A stretch of 64,000 bases of DNA, taken from assembly GCA_012934845.2 (NCBI GenBank), contig WNNJ02001108.1:1-64000 (forward strand). The letters run 5' to 3'. Positions 43,240 to 54,539 of this stretch are shown here, piece by piece. Position numbers and translations under genes: made by a program. This stretch comes from Pomphorhynchus laevis (lineage: Eukaryota; Acanthocephala; Palaeacanthocephala; Echinorhynchida; Pomphorhynchidae). Below the pieces are notes generated by a model. That model saw nothing but the letters and a program-made list of their open reading frames with translations, was not told the DNA's origin and made no database searches. Within the stretch, counting starts at the first letter, position 1. Each line of letters starts with the position of its first letter.

Positions 43240-44700
43240 TTCGTATACAATTGTTTAATAAATTGTAGCGAGCAAACCAAACTTCGCCAAAGAGGCTTTA
43301 TTGAACAATCTACAAAAAGGTCAAATAATGATAAGTTATACAACATTTATGTCAGTCTTATAGTTAATCTTGTTATATCCAATCTTCGCGTTTCGTTTAG
43401 AGTTTATCAAACACTCAGATCTTTGTGAATATTATTGTATATTTTTTCTCTCTTAGTCCTCTTTTTTAATTAGACGTTTTTTTATAATTGTTCTCCATAC
43501 AATTATTTCGGCATTATGAAAGTCGATAGTATTACAAGATACTATATGATATGTAAATAAATAAATTTTATATAGATTCTGTAAAAAATTAATAAAGATC
43601 CAATGTATTTTTAGATAGTTGAATAAAGCATTCTACTTTTGGTATCATTTCAATTTATTCAACAATTGGTCATATATAAGTTTATAAGACCTTATCAGCT
43701 AGTGCTTGATCCGGACGATCCCAACGCATATATTCTTTGGTTTCATTAAATGCCCAAATTCGTAAGATTCCTCCACACGATTAATCTTACTGCTGACACT
43801 GGTCTTAGCACACTTGTTAATCAAGTGTAGACCACAGTATATCGACATTTTTAGTCTGCTACGTTTTACAATGAAGATATGCGCTTAATGGATAATTGGT
43901 TTATCAAACGAAATAGCTCGATTTTTAATCGACCATTTTTAATATACCGTCGTCAAGGTGACGGTCAACCTGTCTACAAATTCATCCTTGCACTTAAAAC
44001 CTTAAGTCACGATTCCCAATTTCCAGCAATAACTTAGAATGAACATCGTGCATTCACAATTCTCAATGCATTTTAAATCTAGTCACATACGCACACGGTT
44101 TATCGAAAGCGACAGCTTTTTCCGGCTTATTAACCGGAAAAATATAATATTGTTGCCGATTCGCTTTCTCGAAAGTAGTGTGCTTTGATCGCAGCAGAAG
44201 AAAGCTCTCAAATCAAATGTATTCATCAGTCTCTAAGTCAACATGAGATTGCTCAGTTATATCACTATGTCTGTAATCAGAATCTTCAATTCTCAATCGA
44301 CGAAGTTCGACGAGTTGTAAATACTTGAAGCATTTGCTAAAAGTTTAACCCTCGATCCTTCAAATCAGAATGGACAAATCTAATTCGGGCATACAACGAT
44401 TTGACCGATTATCAATGGACTTTAAAGGCCCGTTGCTATCAAATAACAACAATAAATACTTGTCGTCATCGATGAATATTCTAGATTCCCTTTTGCATTT
44501 CATTGTCCAAATATGACGACCGCAACTATGGTACATTGCCTTAAGAGTCTCCTTTTCATGTCCAGAATCCATTGATAATTAATTCGAATTGATGTCCCAA
44601 ATTCATAAACCGATATTTTCACAGTTATTTGAATCGATTGGGTATTAATTCCAGCACAACTTGACCTTACAATCCAACTTGCAATGTGCAAATTTATAAT
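43240..44700 (+). mobile_element. Ty3/gypsy fossil fragment
   Basis: A decayed LTR-retrotransposon fossil. An end-like segment at 43248-43312 resembles the terminal repeats of the fossil at 55.66-59.27 kb. A gag-like or central part lies around 43850-44030 and an integrase part around 44390-44560. Many breaks are evident and large parts are missing, so it looks older than the 55.7-59.3 kb relative. Confidence 0.65.
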
Positions 44701-45084
44701 TACAATGGAATTATATGGAAGGCAATCATAACAATGGAACTAACAATTACAATGGAACTCGTCAATCATAACAAGCCAAATCACTTCCAGCAGCAATCCA
44801 TTCAATCCGCTCAATATTGCGTACATCGCTTAATTGTACACAACATGAGTGATTTTTAAGTTTGAACGAATAAGTTAAACAGATAAATCCTTATTGAGCC
44901 GATTTCTTAACCAGGCAAAGTTTTTCTCAAGTCAAATATTAGACAAAGTAAATATGCCTCTTCTGTCGAAGTTGTTGATCCTTTAGAATGTAACCAATCT
45001 CATGCTAGAAACGTCACCAGTTCAGAATTGATTAACCAGTTCCGGATTGATAGAGGGTTGTATCTGAATTGATAGAGGGCTGTA
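44701..45084. other. Spacer before the minisatellite
   Basis: Short repeats of acaatggaa occur near 44700-44760. No frame recognised. Confidence 0.4.
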
Positions 45085-45650
45085 TCTGGAGTTGTCAGGA
45101 AAAATCTGGAACTTATGGGAACAAGCTGAAACTGGCAGGAAAAATCTGGAACTGACTGGAACAATCTGGAACTGACAGGAACAATCTGAAACTGATAGGA
45201 AAAATCTATAACTGGCAGGAAAAATCTAGAACTGGCAGAAAAAATCTGAAACAGACAGGAAAAATCTGGAACTGACAGGAACAATAACTGACAAATAACT
45301 GACAGGAACTATAATTGACAGGAACTATAACTGACAGGAACTATAACTAACAGGAACTATAACTGACAGGAACTATAACTGACAGGAACAATCTGGAACC
45401 GTTAGGAACAATCTGAAACTGACAGGAAAAATCTATAACTGGCAGAAAAAATCTGAAACTGACAGGAAAAATCTGGAACTGACAGGAAAAATCTGGAACT
45501 GACAGGAAAAATCTGGAACTGACAGGAAAAATCTGGAACTGTCAGGAAAAATCTGGAACTGTCAGGAAAAATCTGGAACTGGCAGAAAAAATCTGGAACT
45601 GACAGGAATAATCTGGAACTGACAGGAAAAATCTGGAATTCGTAGCAAAA
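45085..45650. repeat. 20-bp minisatellite
   Basis: Tandem copies of a unit close to ctggaactgacaggaaaaat, more than twenty in number, with variants (ctataactgacaggaacaat types) in the middle and near-identical units at 45460-45600. Period 20 is not a multiple of three. The open frames across it (FSCQFQIF-type on the minus strand) follow from lack of stops in the unit and are not genes. Confidence 0.93.
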
Positions 45651-46111
45651 TCCGTAATTCGTGGCAAGAATAAATTGTAAGAATTTATAATAACCAAGAC
45701 AACTTTCTCACTGAAGACCGAATCCACAAACTTTTGACTCCCTATTGCTGACCCTAGAATTTTGGTTCCTTCTGTGACTACGTTCAATCCCGCTCCCCGG
45801 AACAGTGACTGTGCTTCGAATGCAGTTTTGTCGTGAACCAGAAGTTTACATTTCTTTCAATTATGAAGAATCCGTAATCTGTACCTATTTCTTCTAGCAG
45901 ATTCCAGACGTTAAGCAGGTCCTTGTTTGATCCAATACAATTCGCGTCATTAGCTTACCATCTGTGGGTAACATTCGCTACGCTGTCTTGTAATCTTCTG
46001 ATCAATGGTATCGATGCAGCTACAAAAGCGATCATCGCAAGGGGATCGTCCTGCGTAAAACTTTCTTTCGAATATACTGTCTCCTTGTCAATACAGATCG
46101 TTGCCGGAAGT

Positions 46112-46687
46112 TTATACATATTTTGCTAGATCGTCACCATTGAAGGACATACAAGTTTTGCTTTGTATAGCAAGGTTTCGACTTATGCAATTAAATGCAT
46201 TAATTGCATCAATTTGTAGGTTAGTGAGATATTCATTACTCTCATATAATTTAGATATGGTATGTACAACGGCCTCCGTACCACAACGCTGGCCAGCACA
46301 TAATTGTTCACATCGTAGCACAGATTGCAGGTCACTTTTTAATCGATAAGCTAACACTTTCCCAATTATTCGGCGCGCAACATCACCAATCCCAATAGGT
46401 CTAATGCCCGGATTCTTGTCCAGTACTATCAATCGACTAGCTGTGAGAGCTTCAAGAGCACATATAGGTAAGTCCACTGTCGATATTATTATGGTTAAAT
46501 TTTCCAAACTCTCTGCGAGCTTATGTGAGCTTCGATCATGATATTCGAGCATTTTGCACCACTGTGATGCATCCAAACTAGAAGGGCTAGCATATCCGTG
46601 TGTACAGCAAGCAGCGGCGATTATATCCGGAGTACTGATGTCCTCGAAACCTATCGGATAGTTGTTCCACTGACTCCACCAATGCAT
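46112..46687 (-). pseudogene. RLE-LINE copy A, reverse transcriptase N-terminal half
   Basis: 191 open codons containing LDKNPGIRPIGIGDVARRII, CAGQRCGTEAVVHTISKLYE and DAINAFNCISRN, the fingers and first Asp-containing motif of the RT. The YADD-equivalent lies downstream in another frame (W-ANDAN near 45955) and is mutated. Confidence 0.75.
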
Positions 46688-47359
46688 TTCTTAACTTCGC
46701 GCTGGGAGGAGCATCAGCCCCACACGGATGAATTTGTTTGACTTCATCTTTTACCGAGATATCTTCGACAATGTCATCCAAACAAAGGACGTTTTGTTGA
46801 AATGTAGGAGATTCTAATCATTTCATCGCGGTGGTTGTCTTACCTAAGCTCATCAATTTGCAAAATCGACCCGCTTACTTATTATTTAAAGTTTCCATGT
46901 TTGCATTTCTTGTTCGGTTGCAAGTTTATTCTGGATGTAACGGACCTCTTCTGGAAAGCTTGTCGAGAGTTCGTCTTTCCAAAGTCCCAGGCGACGCCCA
47001 ATGTTCAACCGGATCAATCTTATTTTCGATATGCTAGAGCGTTGTAGCACGAGTTATCACGTACAACGACCGACTTGAGATTTCTTGACATATTTTCTGT
47101 AATCGACGCTTTATTCGAGTAAAGTTCGGCCAAAATGTTAATAAATTGGTCAGCACTTTGTGTATAAATTTGGAGACCATTTTATTACTTCGTTGTATAG
47201 TTCATCGAGGCTTTATTACTTTTCGATTACTTTGAAATAAAGGATCGTTGGAATGTTTTAGTATTGTTTGAGTGGTTCGCGCATCAGTTTCATTAGTTAA
47301 GTTTTGATCTACAGTTGGCGGGCTTACTCCTACTTGATATAAGGTTTGTAGTTCGAGGG

Positions 47360-47560
47360 TTAAAGTTGCGTTACAATTTCAACCTCGTTATTGCCGTGAT
47401 TGGCAAATGCCTGATCACTTTGAGTTTTGCGCAGACAGTTTGGGGCTGAGTAATTGAGGCATGGTTTATTTTCTCTCGTGCACCTGCAACCTTTGCATTT
47501 GGCAGCCTTGCCATTGCACGAACAACACTTTTGTGTCGAATAGGGGATACCTCGGGGCAT
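47360..47560 (-). pseudogene. N-terminal cysteine-cluster frame of RLE-LINE copy A
   Basis: 66 codons from an ATG. CCSCNGKAAKCKGCRCTREN then KPCLNYSAPNC: CxC, six residues, CxxCxC, then further cysteines, with one cysteine of the cluster changed to Tyr compared with the copy at 61.7-62.0 kb. It is probably a zinc-binding nucleic-acid-binding domain at the element's N-terminus. The frame ends soon after; the rest is in other frames. Confidence 0.72.
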
Positions 47561-47580
47561 AAGTGTATTTAAAATTTTCG

Positions 47581-47929
47581 CAGAGTGCTGAATTTACACA
47601 CCACAAGATTTGTTGAACTCTTCCCTCCTAGTCTTTAGATGATATTCCAACGATTGTTTAATGACGGCGTGTGTAATTGTAAGTAGTTTTAAACTGTGTA
47701 TAATAACTGTAATATATTGTTTAACTCAGAACAATTCAAAGCTTGTAATATTTGCCAAAAAAATGAATTCTGCGAGCGAAACGAGCGGAACTGGATAGAT
47801 CTTAAATTCGATTAATTGTTATTAATCTCTCAAACTTTTTTTAACTATGAGAGATTTGGGAACGCCACAATTAACGTGTCTAGCAGAAGGCAGGCTACTG
47901 TGAACCCTCACTCGAAATTATCTGATGCT
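47581..47929. other. Presumed 5' untranslated region of RLE-LINE copy A
   Basis: The sequence upstream of the copy A start codon on the minus strand. The phrase tctcaaactttttttaa near 47827 recurs at 54364 and in altered form at 62160, in the same position relative to the family, so it probably belongs to the element's 5' end. Confidence 0.4.
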
Positions 47930-48170
47930 AATGAAATTACGAATCCAACTGTGCAATGTTGTAGAAACAGCGTATTGAGCTAACAAGCTTATCAGGCTAT
48001 TATATGGGACCAGGTTAAAGACTTTCGAGAAATCAATGAAGATTATATCGGCCGAGCTGTCAACACTCAACGATTGGGTTCACATTTGCGCGCAGTAAGT
48101 TACTTCGTCAAACACGAACAACCGTGACGAAAACCGTGCTGGGCAGATTAGAAAACTGTGCTGGGCGGAT
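47930..48170 (-). mobile_element. CR1/Jockey-like RT fragment
   Basis: The minus strand gives QHGFRHGCSCLTK and, in another frame, DSSADIIFIDFSKVFNLVP, the second and third RT motifs. A fragment of about 240 bp with one shift and stops. It is not the same family as the intact CR1 at 50-54.5 kb. Confidence 0.65.
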
Positions 48171-48226
48171 TATTATAATATAATATTTTTTTGTACTTAA
48201 TAATTTTTTTATCATCATTTTAATAA

Positions 48227-50008
48227 GGATTCCCCTCATATAGGGCCTTTTTTAACATAAACGTTGTTCTATTATTCATTACAGTCGTTTCGTTCACGAT
48301 ATCTAATTAGGCGTTTTTGCGCAGGTAAACTAATTAAAGCCGTCTTCAGTGTTTTGAACACAATTTGGGTTCTGAGCTCCCTAACATGTCCAGCGTATCC
48401 GGTATCATCTCTCAGCAATCTCAATGTTGCCAGTTTTTTCAAAAGGGCATTTGCCTCCATTCCAATTCCACCTGCCGCGGAAACGATAAAAGGGACAAAT
48501 CCGCAATTTTCAACCTTGCTTATCCTTTCCACATATTTTGAGCGTTTTCTTTCCTAATGGTACTGCTTGTCTGTGGAGGAGTTCTACTGGCATATGACTG
48601 AGCAAACGGATTGTATATTGGTACGTCTATTAGTGTAGGCTCTGATCGATTTCTGTATAAACCTCTACAAGATATGGCCAAACGAGCGTTGAAGTCACAC
48701 GTTGTCGTACTTTTCTTGAATACAATATCTCCAGGCACAGGTATAAGAATAGGTTCTTTCTCGATATTCCCACATTCGTCTTTTAGCATATCTGCAACAC
48801 AGTCTCTGATTATGTCTTATCCCAATATGGTATAACCACCTAACCTGCATGATAGTGAATGTGCCAAGCCATTTTGTTCACCACTCAAATCTTGTAGGCA
48901 AATTGATCGATGACCAGCCGTATCTGACCGCAAGTGCATCCCTGAATTTATAGAAGAGAGATGTAAACCTAATTTCGAAATCGGTCGTGCTGAGGTCCAT
49001 GACGATGAACCAGACTGCTGAGCTTCCTTAAGTGCTAAAGCGGAATCACCATTTGTCAAATTAAATGCACCAGCTAAATCTTGTTTTATGAACTATTGTT
49101 TCCTTGTATAGATATTGTTGGCCGTCAGATCTTGTAGATGTATCAAGTCGTCTCTGATCAATTTCGAGTTAAAACATGCACGCATCTGCATTGAATTTTC
49201 ATATTCCCTCTTTACGATCTTAGAAAATAAATGTATTCCTAGATTACCGTTTAGTGGAGGTAAGCACATTGCCATATTCTGACCCTTTATCAAGGAACTT
49301 AGACCAGATATTGCGGATAAAAATTTTTCCCCACGATGATATCTAAGGGTTCTAGCCATGCTGGATCACATAAGGGTTCGAAACAGGTATGTGCATTTGT
49401 ATTGCAGTAACTGTTTGAATGTCACAAAGGAGGAATGAGGGTCAAACAGGACTGTCCCAGATAGTCGATCCACTATCTGTGCCCATTTCTAACTTTGCAT
49501 TTTATGTAATCTTCGACGAATTCTCTTGTACTAATCGGTGAGTCTAGTATTTCCATGCCTTTGTTGACGATAATGCTGACACCATTTTCTTGCCATGTTT
49601 TCCGTTTACTTTCATCTGGAGAAATCTTCATTAATAGTTTGCATTTAGTAGGAGTGACGTAATATCCGTATTTTGTGCCGGTTTGACACATTCTTTAAGA
49701 TCATAAGCAGATTTTCCGTGTTACCAATTAGTGACGCATTATCTGCGTACCATCGCATAAGTACGTTTGGATTGGAACTTTTCAGTTTCTTGATCAATGA
49801 CAAATATGCCATTGCATAGGTCACCATAGAAGGAGGATCGCCCTGCGTTACACCTTCTCTCGAAAACATGATCTCATCCTCCAAGCATAGCCATGGATCT
49901 ACTTGATAAGTGTTTTGCATGATCTTAGCTATGGTCTGGCATATCGACTTGATGTTTGTAAGTAATACCAACATATTTATACGATTGAAGGTATTGTCGG
50001 CATTCACT
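48227..50008 (-). mobile_element. RLE-type LINE, copy B (RT core to 3' end)
   Basis: From high to low: NADNTFNRINML, GVTQGDPPSMVTYAMAYLSL, RWYADNASLIGN (49645-50007); KYGYYVTPTKCKLL (49473-49691); MCLPPLNGNLGIH (about 49250); the region with IRHN near 48800; and the nuclease with NARLAISCRGLYRNRSEPT, CGFVPFIVSAAGGIGMEAN and SALISLPAQKR-like residues (48272-48789). The 3' end has a hairpin (cccctcatatagggc, 48231-48246). The RT Asp pair reads YADN. The 5' part is cut off where the CR1 element begins. At least five frame breaks. Confidence 0.8.
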
Positions 50009-50224
50009 TCAAGAATGGAAGATAATAATAATTTTTTAATAATAAATGTTTTTCAAAAACGCAGTACAAATTGGTTCCCGCAAATAGGCATTAATTCAAA
50101 CTTTAACATTAGTTTCAATCATTTTAAGATTTGTAATAGCCTATGCTCAATAGACGAGATCTCAAATATTATTATTATTTATTACAAGACTTTGACACAT
50201 AAAGAGTCATTTTGTCTGATCACA

Positions 50225-50287
50225 ATAATAAGAAAAAGAATAAAAGAAAGAAAAAAAAGAAAGAAAAAAAAGAAAGAAAAAAAGTAG
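50225..50287. repeat. Purine-rich microsatellite in the CR1 3' UTR
   Basis: Repeats close to gaaagaaaaaaaa on the plus strand, i.e. ctttcttttttt in the element's own sense. Confidence 0.85.
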
Positions 50288-50305
50288 TTCAGCAATAATA
50301 AATTG

Positions 50306-52330
50306 TCACATATAGTTATATATTTCCTGCAAAGAATCTTCTCTTTTTATCCACATGCTCAGCGCATTCTGGAAAGATTTGTACTGTGCCATAGACACGA
50401 TCGAATTCGGCAATAGGTTCCATAGGTTTACCGCTCTGTGAGATAATCGCAAGTATCTATGACATTTCCCGTGTGATTGCACAACAACTGATAAAGAGTG
50501 TCCTCTGTGGCTCGGGCGATCATTTAGAATAACGGATTCCGATGGATAACCAGGAAAAACATGGATCATTCGCCATAACTGTAATAAATCATTGTACACA
50601 TATCTCTTGTAAACTGAAGTAATATTTAGTTGGCTTAGTCTATCACAGTAGGCGATGTTCCGAAGACCAGAACATAGCTTGGAAAATCGGCGAAGAATCT
50701 TTTCTAATTGGTTTATTTCACCACGCGTAGAAGGAAAAGTCGCCGGCGAAGCATAATCAATGATTGGTCTGATCAACGCCTTATATAATAGTGAGAACTG
50801 AGACGGTGGAAGCGAACTAAAGGTATTTTTGATCATGTAAATAATTTTTCTCGACATGTTGCATATATTTTCAGTATTGAGGTCGGTTATAAACGAATTC
50901 TGAACAATTATCCCAAGATCTTTTGTGTACGAATTTGTGGGAATAATCTCAACGCAAACAGAATAATCATTTGGTAAATCACTACGACCAAATCTGAGGT
51001 GGACACATTTAGTAATGTTAATCATGATTCCGGTCAGTTCGCTCCACCTATTAACCATATTTATGTCATCTTGTAAGTGTTGCATATCGGCATAGCATGT
51101 AATGACATTCCATATTTTAAGATCATCCGCGAATGCTAATTTTTTACATTTTAGAGAGCGTAGCAAACTATTCAGAAATATGACGAATAATAATGGACCC
51201 AACACCGATCCCTGAAGAACACCCATTGATAAATTTGACGGTCTAGATAGACAATTTCCAACTCGAGCTCTGAAAGAACGATCAGATAGGAAAGCGTGAA
51301 TCCATCGAATAATAGGAATTTCAATTCCGTAATCTGCAAGAGCCTCAATCAACATATTGTGGGGAACCCTATCAAAGGCCCGACTGAAGTCGAAATACAC
51401 GACATCAACTGCATTACCCTGCGCAACTGCATCAACCCATGCTTCGCGTGCACATAAAAGATTAGACATGCAAGAACGACCAGGACGAAAACCATGTTGC
51501 GAATTATCTAACAAGTTCGATGATTCAAGATAGGATAGTAATCGCCGATACAATATGCGCTCTAACATCTTACATACGACACTTGTAAGGCTTATTGCTC
51601 TATAATTTTCAGGATTGTGACGATCTCCTTTTTTGTGGACTGGCACTACAGTGGCGATTTTCCAATCTAATGGTAGAATTGACTTAGCTAGTGATAGTTG
51701 AAACAAATAAGCTAACGGTGAAGCAATAAATGTAGATAATATCTTTAGTATCTGGGGATGTAATCCATCCGGACCAGGTGATGAATGTCGTAAAGAATTT
51801 AACTCACTATAAACCTCCTCGGTAGTGACATCAAAATAACTTCGTGAATGACTTACACGAGATTGCTGGTTAATTTCTGTGTTATTAGTTACGAGTTGAA
51901 AAGTCGACGCAAACGTGTCGGCTACATCTTGAGGCGATGTGATAAAGTTATCATTAATACGAAGAGACGAAATCGCAGGAGGAATTGTCCTATTTCTACG
52001 TATGTGAGCCCAAAATCGTTTTGGTGCACTATGAAAGTCCGTAGCTATTGTCATTTCGTAGTTAAATTTTTTGCGTTTTTTAAGCTTTTCGAAAACGTTA
52101 CGACAATTGACGTATTCCTGTCGATAAGTATTGTCCTTGCAGCTTAATTTAAACAGTCGGTTTCTTCGTCTTAGTTCTGATTTAAGTTCTCTATTAAACC
52201 ACGGAGGATTCACTTTTTTATTTTTATGCACGATCTTGGTAGGAACATATTTTTCTATTATTTCACACATTGCTGAACGGAAAACCTTCCAACAATCTTC
52301 AACATCGTCGCTAGCGCCTACAAAGTTCAT
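50306..52330 (-). CDS. CR1 LINE: reverse transcriptase part
   Basis: 674 codons from an internal ATG, in the same frame as the upstream endonuclease and separated from it by a single TAA and 12 bases. Motifs: SSPGPDGLHPQILK, ENYRAISLTSVVCKMLERIL, NSQHGFRPGRSCMSNLL, VVYFDFSRAFDRVPHNML, LSMGVLQGSVLGPLLFVIFL, KLAFADDLKIW, ITKCVHLRFGR, KDLGIIVQNSF and the C-terminal FSLLYKALIRPIIDYASPAT. The usual GVPQG is GVLQG here. YADD-equivalent FADD is intact. The upstream residues (DDVEDCWKVFRSAMCEII) match the normal endonuclease-RT linker, so the stop is probably a point mutation of a sense codon. Confidence 0.9.
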   Translation of the reverse strand: MNFVGASDDVEDCWKVFRSAMCEIIEKYVPTKIVHKNKKVNPPWFNRELKSELRRRNRLFKLSCKDNTYRQEYVNCRNVFEKLKKRKKFNYEMTIATDFHSAPKRFWAHIRRNRTIPPAISSLRINDNFITSPQDVADTFASTFQLVTNNTEINQQSRVSHSRSYFDVTTEEVYSELNSLRHSSPGPDGLHPQILKILSTFIASPLAYLFQLSLAKSILPLDWKIATVVPVHKKGDRHNPENYRAISLTSVVCKMLERILYRRLLSYLESSNLLDNSQHGFRPGRSCMSNLLCAREAWVDAVAQGNAVDVVYFDFSRAFDRVPHNMLIEALADYGIEIPIIRWIHAFLSDRSFRARVGNCLSRPSNLSMGVLQGSVLGPLLFVIFLNSLLRSLKCKKLAFADDLKIWNVITCYADMQHLQDDINMVNRWSELTGIMINITKCVHLRFGRSDLPNDYSVCVEIIPTNSYTKDLGIIVQNSFITDLNTENICNMSRKIIYMIKNTFSSLPPSQFSLLYKALIRPIIDYASPATFPSTRGEINQLEKILRRFSKLCSGLRNIAYCDRLSQLNITSVYKRYVYNDLLQLWRMIHVFPGYPSESVILNDRPSHRGHSLSVVVQSHGKCHRYLRLSHRAVNLWNLLPNSIVSMAQYKSFQNALSMWIKREDSLQEIYNYM

Positions 52331-52342
52331 AGTCGATGCTGC

Positions 52343-54328
52343 TTAATGAATTTTACAATGATCCGCATGATACCAACAATGCTTGAAGATTTTAGTTTCG
52401 ACTTCGTCAATAATATTATTTGAAATCCCTGAGAAGTGAAAAAGCAATACACAATGATCACTAACTCCTATGGGTGCTTCATGCATAATGTCACGCACAT
52501 CTGTTAATGATTTAGATAAAATTAAATCCAATAAAGAACTTTGATCATTCATAATCCTAGTTGGTGCTGATACATGCTGAACAAGAAGTAGGCTATCTAA
52601 CATAAAATTCCACAAGTCATGATCTAGTTTATTAGAAGATGTTATTCCTGAATGAGGATCATCCATATTGATGCTGGAAATATTGAAGTCTCCTAAACAG
52701 AGGAACCGGTCACCCATTGCTGCCTTTGTCAAAATATCTGAGAATTCCTTAGTGAGAATGAAGCTACATGGAGATCTATAACATAGTGCAATAGTAACTT
52801 TATTTCTTACATGGGATAGACTCGCCACCATCAGTTCACAAGTACCATATGTGTCAGTATAACATTCAAAATCGTCAACACCTATACATTGATCGACATA
52901 AAGTGCAACACCGCCTCCTCGTCGAACTTTACGATCAACCCTGATGATATAATACCCATCCACAGCTACCATACTATCAGCAATATCATGATTCAGCCAA
53001 GTTTCGGTAACTGCAATTATTTGAGGTTTATATGTTAAGAATCTGTTCCGAAATTCGTCAATCTTCGATACTATACTACGAATATTTGTGTAAGCGACGT
53101 TAATAATTGGAGTTGAGCATTTACTGGTTTCTGCGTTTATATATAGTCCAGTAGGAAATATATCTAACGAGGATGGATCAATACCTAAGCAATTAACGGA
53201 CCGATTGGATTCCAACGTACAAATGGCTTTCTTCGAACCACGAAAATTTCTTATTGTCAAGTCCTTTTCACCAGAAGCATTCCTGGTCTTTAGCTCTTCC
53301 CAAGCTTGATGTCGCATCTTACGATCCTGAATGCTGAGATCCTTAAAGATTTTAGTAGTTTGACCTTTTAATTTATACCCTCTGCGTAAGATCTCGTTAA
53401 CATTGTCGGACGATTTACATACCACTTTCAATAAGCGTGGACGTTCTTCATTTTTCTTACCTAACCTGAACAATGAGTTCACTAGAAGAGATGAGGCTAT
53501 AGATTCCTCACCTGAAGTAAATATTTTTGATAATACTTCCCGAACTCTACTTACGTCATGATCAATACGTAGCTGAGGCTCCGAAGAGTTAGATTCCGGT
53601 ATATTAGCAAAGATTACGCACCGATCTCGGTTTTCGCCACGCATTCGCGCATTAATATCTTGCGGTTGTGCTAATGGTTCTTTATTCTGGTTGTTTCCTG
53701 CTTTATGTACGGAAAATTCTCCGACATTTGCAACCATCACTGACGATTTAGACATTGAATTAATATCCCTGGAATGATCTTTACAGTTGGATCCACCAAG
53801 TTTGGAATCAAGTTGCAAATTTTGTTGACCAATACTGGATGAACTTCGAAAATGACGTCCTTTAATATTCTTCCATACCCGTGTAGAGTGAGTTTGTGGG
53901 GTAATATTGGATATTGGATTGATATGATGATTGCTAGTGGAATTTTGCAATATCTCATTCCCTGTTGTACACTGATTCATTATGCAATCGCTTACTTCGA
54001 GTCTCTTGTTGTGAACATTTACAATTGACCCACTAGAATGCACAGTTGAATTTGATAAAACAGGAGTGCTGTTATTGAATGTATTTGTTAATGCATCCTT
54101 GGAATTCATGTTGCACTGGCAATGATTTATATTTTGAATTGCTTTTCTTAAAACACTTATTTCCTCTTCTAGTGATTGAATGCGCAGGGAAGCGCAAAAT
54201 CCACACATAAATGACCCACTAGAATTATCATTTGAATCAGTAGCGATTGTAATAGTCGACCAGCGTCGACAATCATCAGAGTCACACTGTACTTGATAAC
54301 TTGTAGATTTAACCTTCTTGTTCTTCAT
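52343..54328 (-). CDS. CR1 LINE: ORF1 domains fused in frame to the endonuclease
   Basis: 661 codons. Residues 14-45 form a PHD-like zinc finger (CDSDDCRRW ... FMCGFC). Residues 48-65 make a short coiled coil (LEEEISVLRKAI). Residues about 235-370 look RRM-like (CVIFANIPESN ... RLLKVVCKSSDNVNEILRRG ... KDLSIQDRKMRHQAWEEL). From about 410 the apurinic endonuclease follows: TNIRSIVSKIDEF, IIAVTETWLNHD, GGGVALYVD, LCLGDFNIS, LLDLILSKS and GVSDHCVLLFHF. The frame then meets TAA at 52343 and continues in the same frame into the RT. CR1 ORF1 and ORF2 are usually separate, so the fusion is notable. Confidence 0.88.
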   Translation of the reverse strand: MKNKKVKSTSYQVQCDSDDCRRWSTITIATDSNDNSSGSFMCGFCASLRIQSLEEEISVLRKAIQNINHCQCNMNSKDALTNTFNNSTPVLSNSTVHSSGSIVNVHNKRLEVSDCIMNQCTTGNEILQNSTSNHHINPISNITPQTHSTRVWKNIKGRHFRSSSSIGQQNLQLDSKLGGSNCKDHSRDINSMSKSSVMVANVGEFSVHKAGNNQNKEPLAQPQDINARMRGENRDRCVIFANIPESNSSEPQLRIDHDVSRVREVLSKIFTSGEESIASSLLVNSLFRLGKKNEERPRLLKVVCKSSDNVNEILRRGYKLKGQTTKIFKDLSIQDRKMRHQAWEELKTRNASGEKDLTIRNFRGSKKAICTLESNRSVNCLGIDPSSLDIFPTGLYINAETSKCSTPIINVAYTNIRSIVSKIDEFRNRFLTYKPQIIAVTETWLNHDIADSMVAVDGYYIIRVDRKVRRGGGVALYVDQCIGVDDFECYTDTYGTCELMVASLSHVRNKVTIALCYRSPCSFILTKEFSDILTKAAMGDRFLCLGDFNISSINMDDPHSGITSSNKLDHDLWNFMLDSLLLVQHVSAPTRIMNDQSSLLDLILSKSLTDVRDIMHEAPIGVSDHCVLLFHFSGISNNIIDEVETKIFKHCWYHADHCKIH

Positions 54329-54539
54329 TCTATATTTGTATGTTATTATATTGTATGTTATTATATCTCAAACTTTTTTTAAGCTTTTATCTCAAACTTT
54401 TTTTTAGATAAATAATAAATTATTTAATAAGATAAAATATAAAATTATTATATAAGATATTATATCAAGTTAAAATAAAAAATTGAAATTTAAAATAAAA
54501 TTTTTGAAAATTTCCATTTTCTTCTTTCTTTTATAAATG

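Larger units (their letters stand above)
45690..47580 (-). mobile_element. RLE-type LINE with N-terminal cysteine cluster, copy A (3' truncated)
   Basis: From 47580 downward: the cysteine cluster frame (47360-47560), a decayed linker with CGADAPPSAKLRNALVESV, and an RT with LIVLDKNPGIRPIGIGDVAR, QLCAGQRCGTEAVVHTI, QIDAINAFNCISRN and ESFTQDDPLAMIAFVAASIP. The thumb ends near 45700, where the minisatellite takes over. The C-terminal nuclease is lost. Several stops and shifts are visible. Confidence 0.8.
50010..54480 (-). mobile_element. CR1-clade LINE, essentially full length
   Basis: One reading direction from ORF1 to RT, with a 3' UTR that contains a pyrimidine-rich tract (50225-50285 on the plus strand reads as aaagaaaaaaaag repeats) and ends attattattaaaaaattatt near 50015. 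The coding region holds one stop in 1,341 codons, far fewer lesions than any other LINE here, so this is the youngest element in the window. It separates RLE-LINE copy B from the RLE fragments at 54.5-55.4 kb. Confidence 0.9.

Noticed and set aside
45000-45787. Minus-strand frames rich in repeated FSCQFQIF-like units
   Set aside because: They are translations of the 20-bp minisatellite; period 20 gives a 20-residue pattern over three units. Not a protein gene and not a CRISPR array, as there are no unique spacers.
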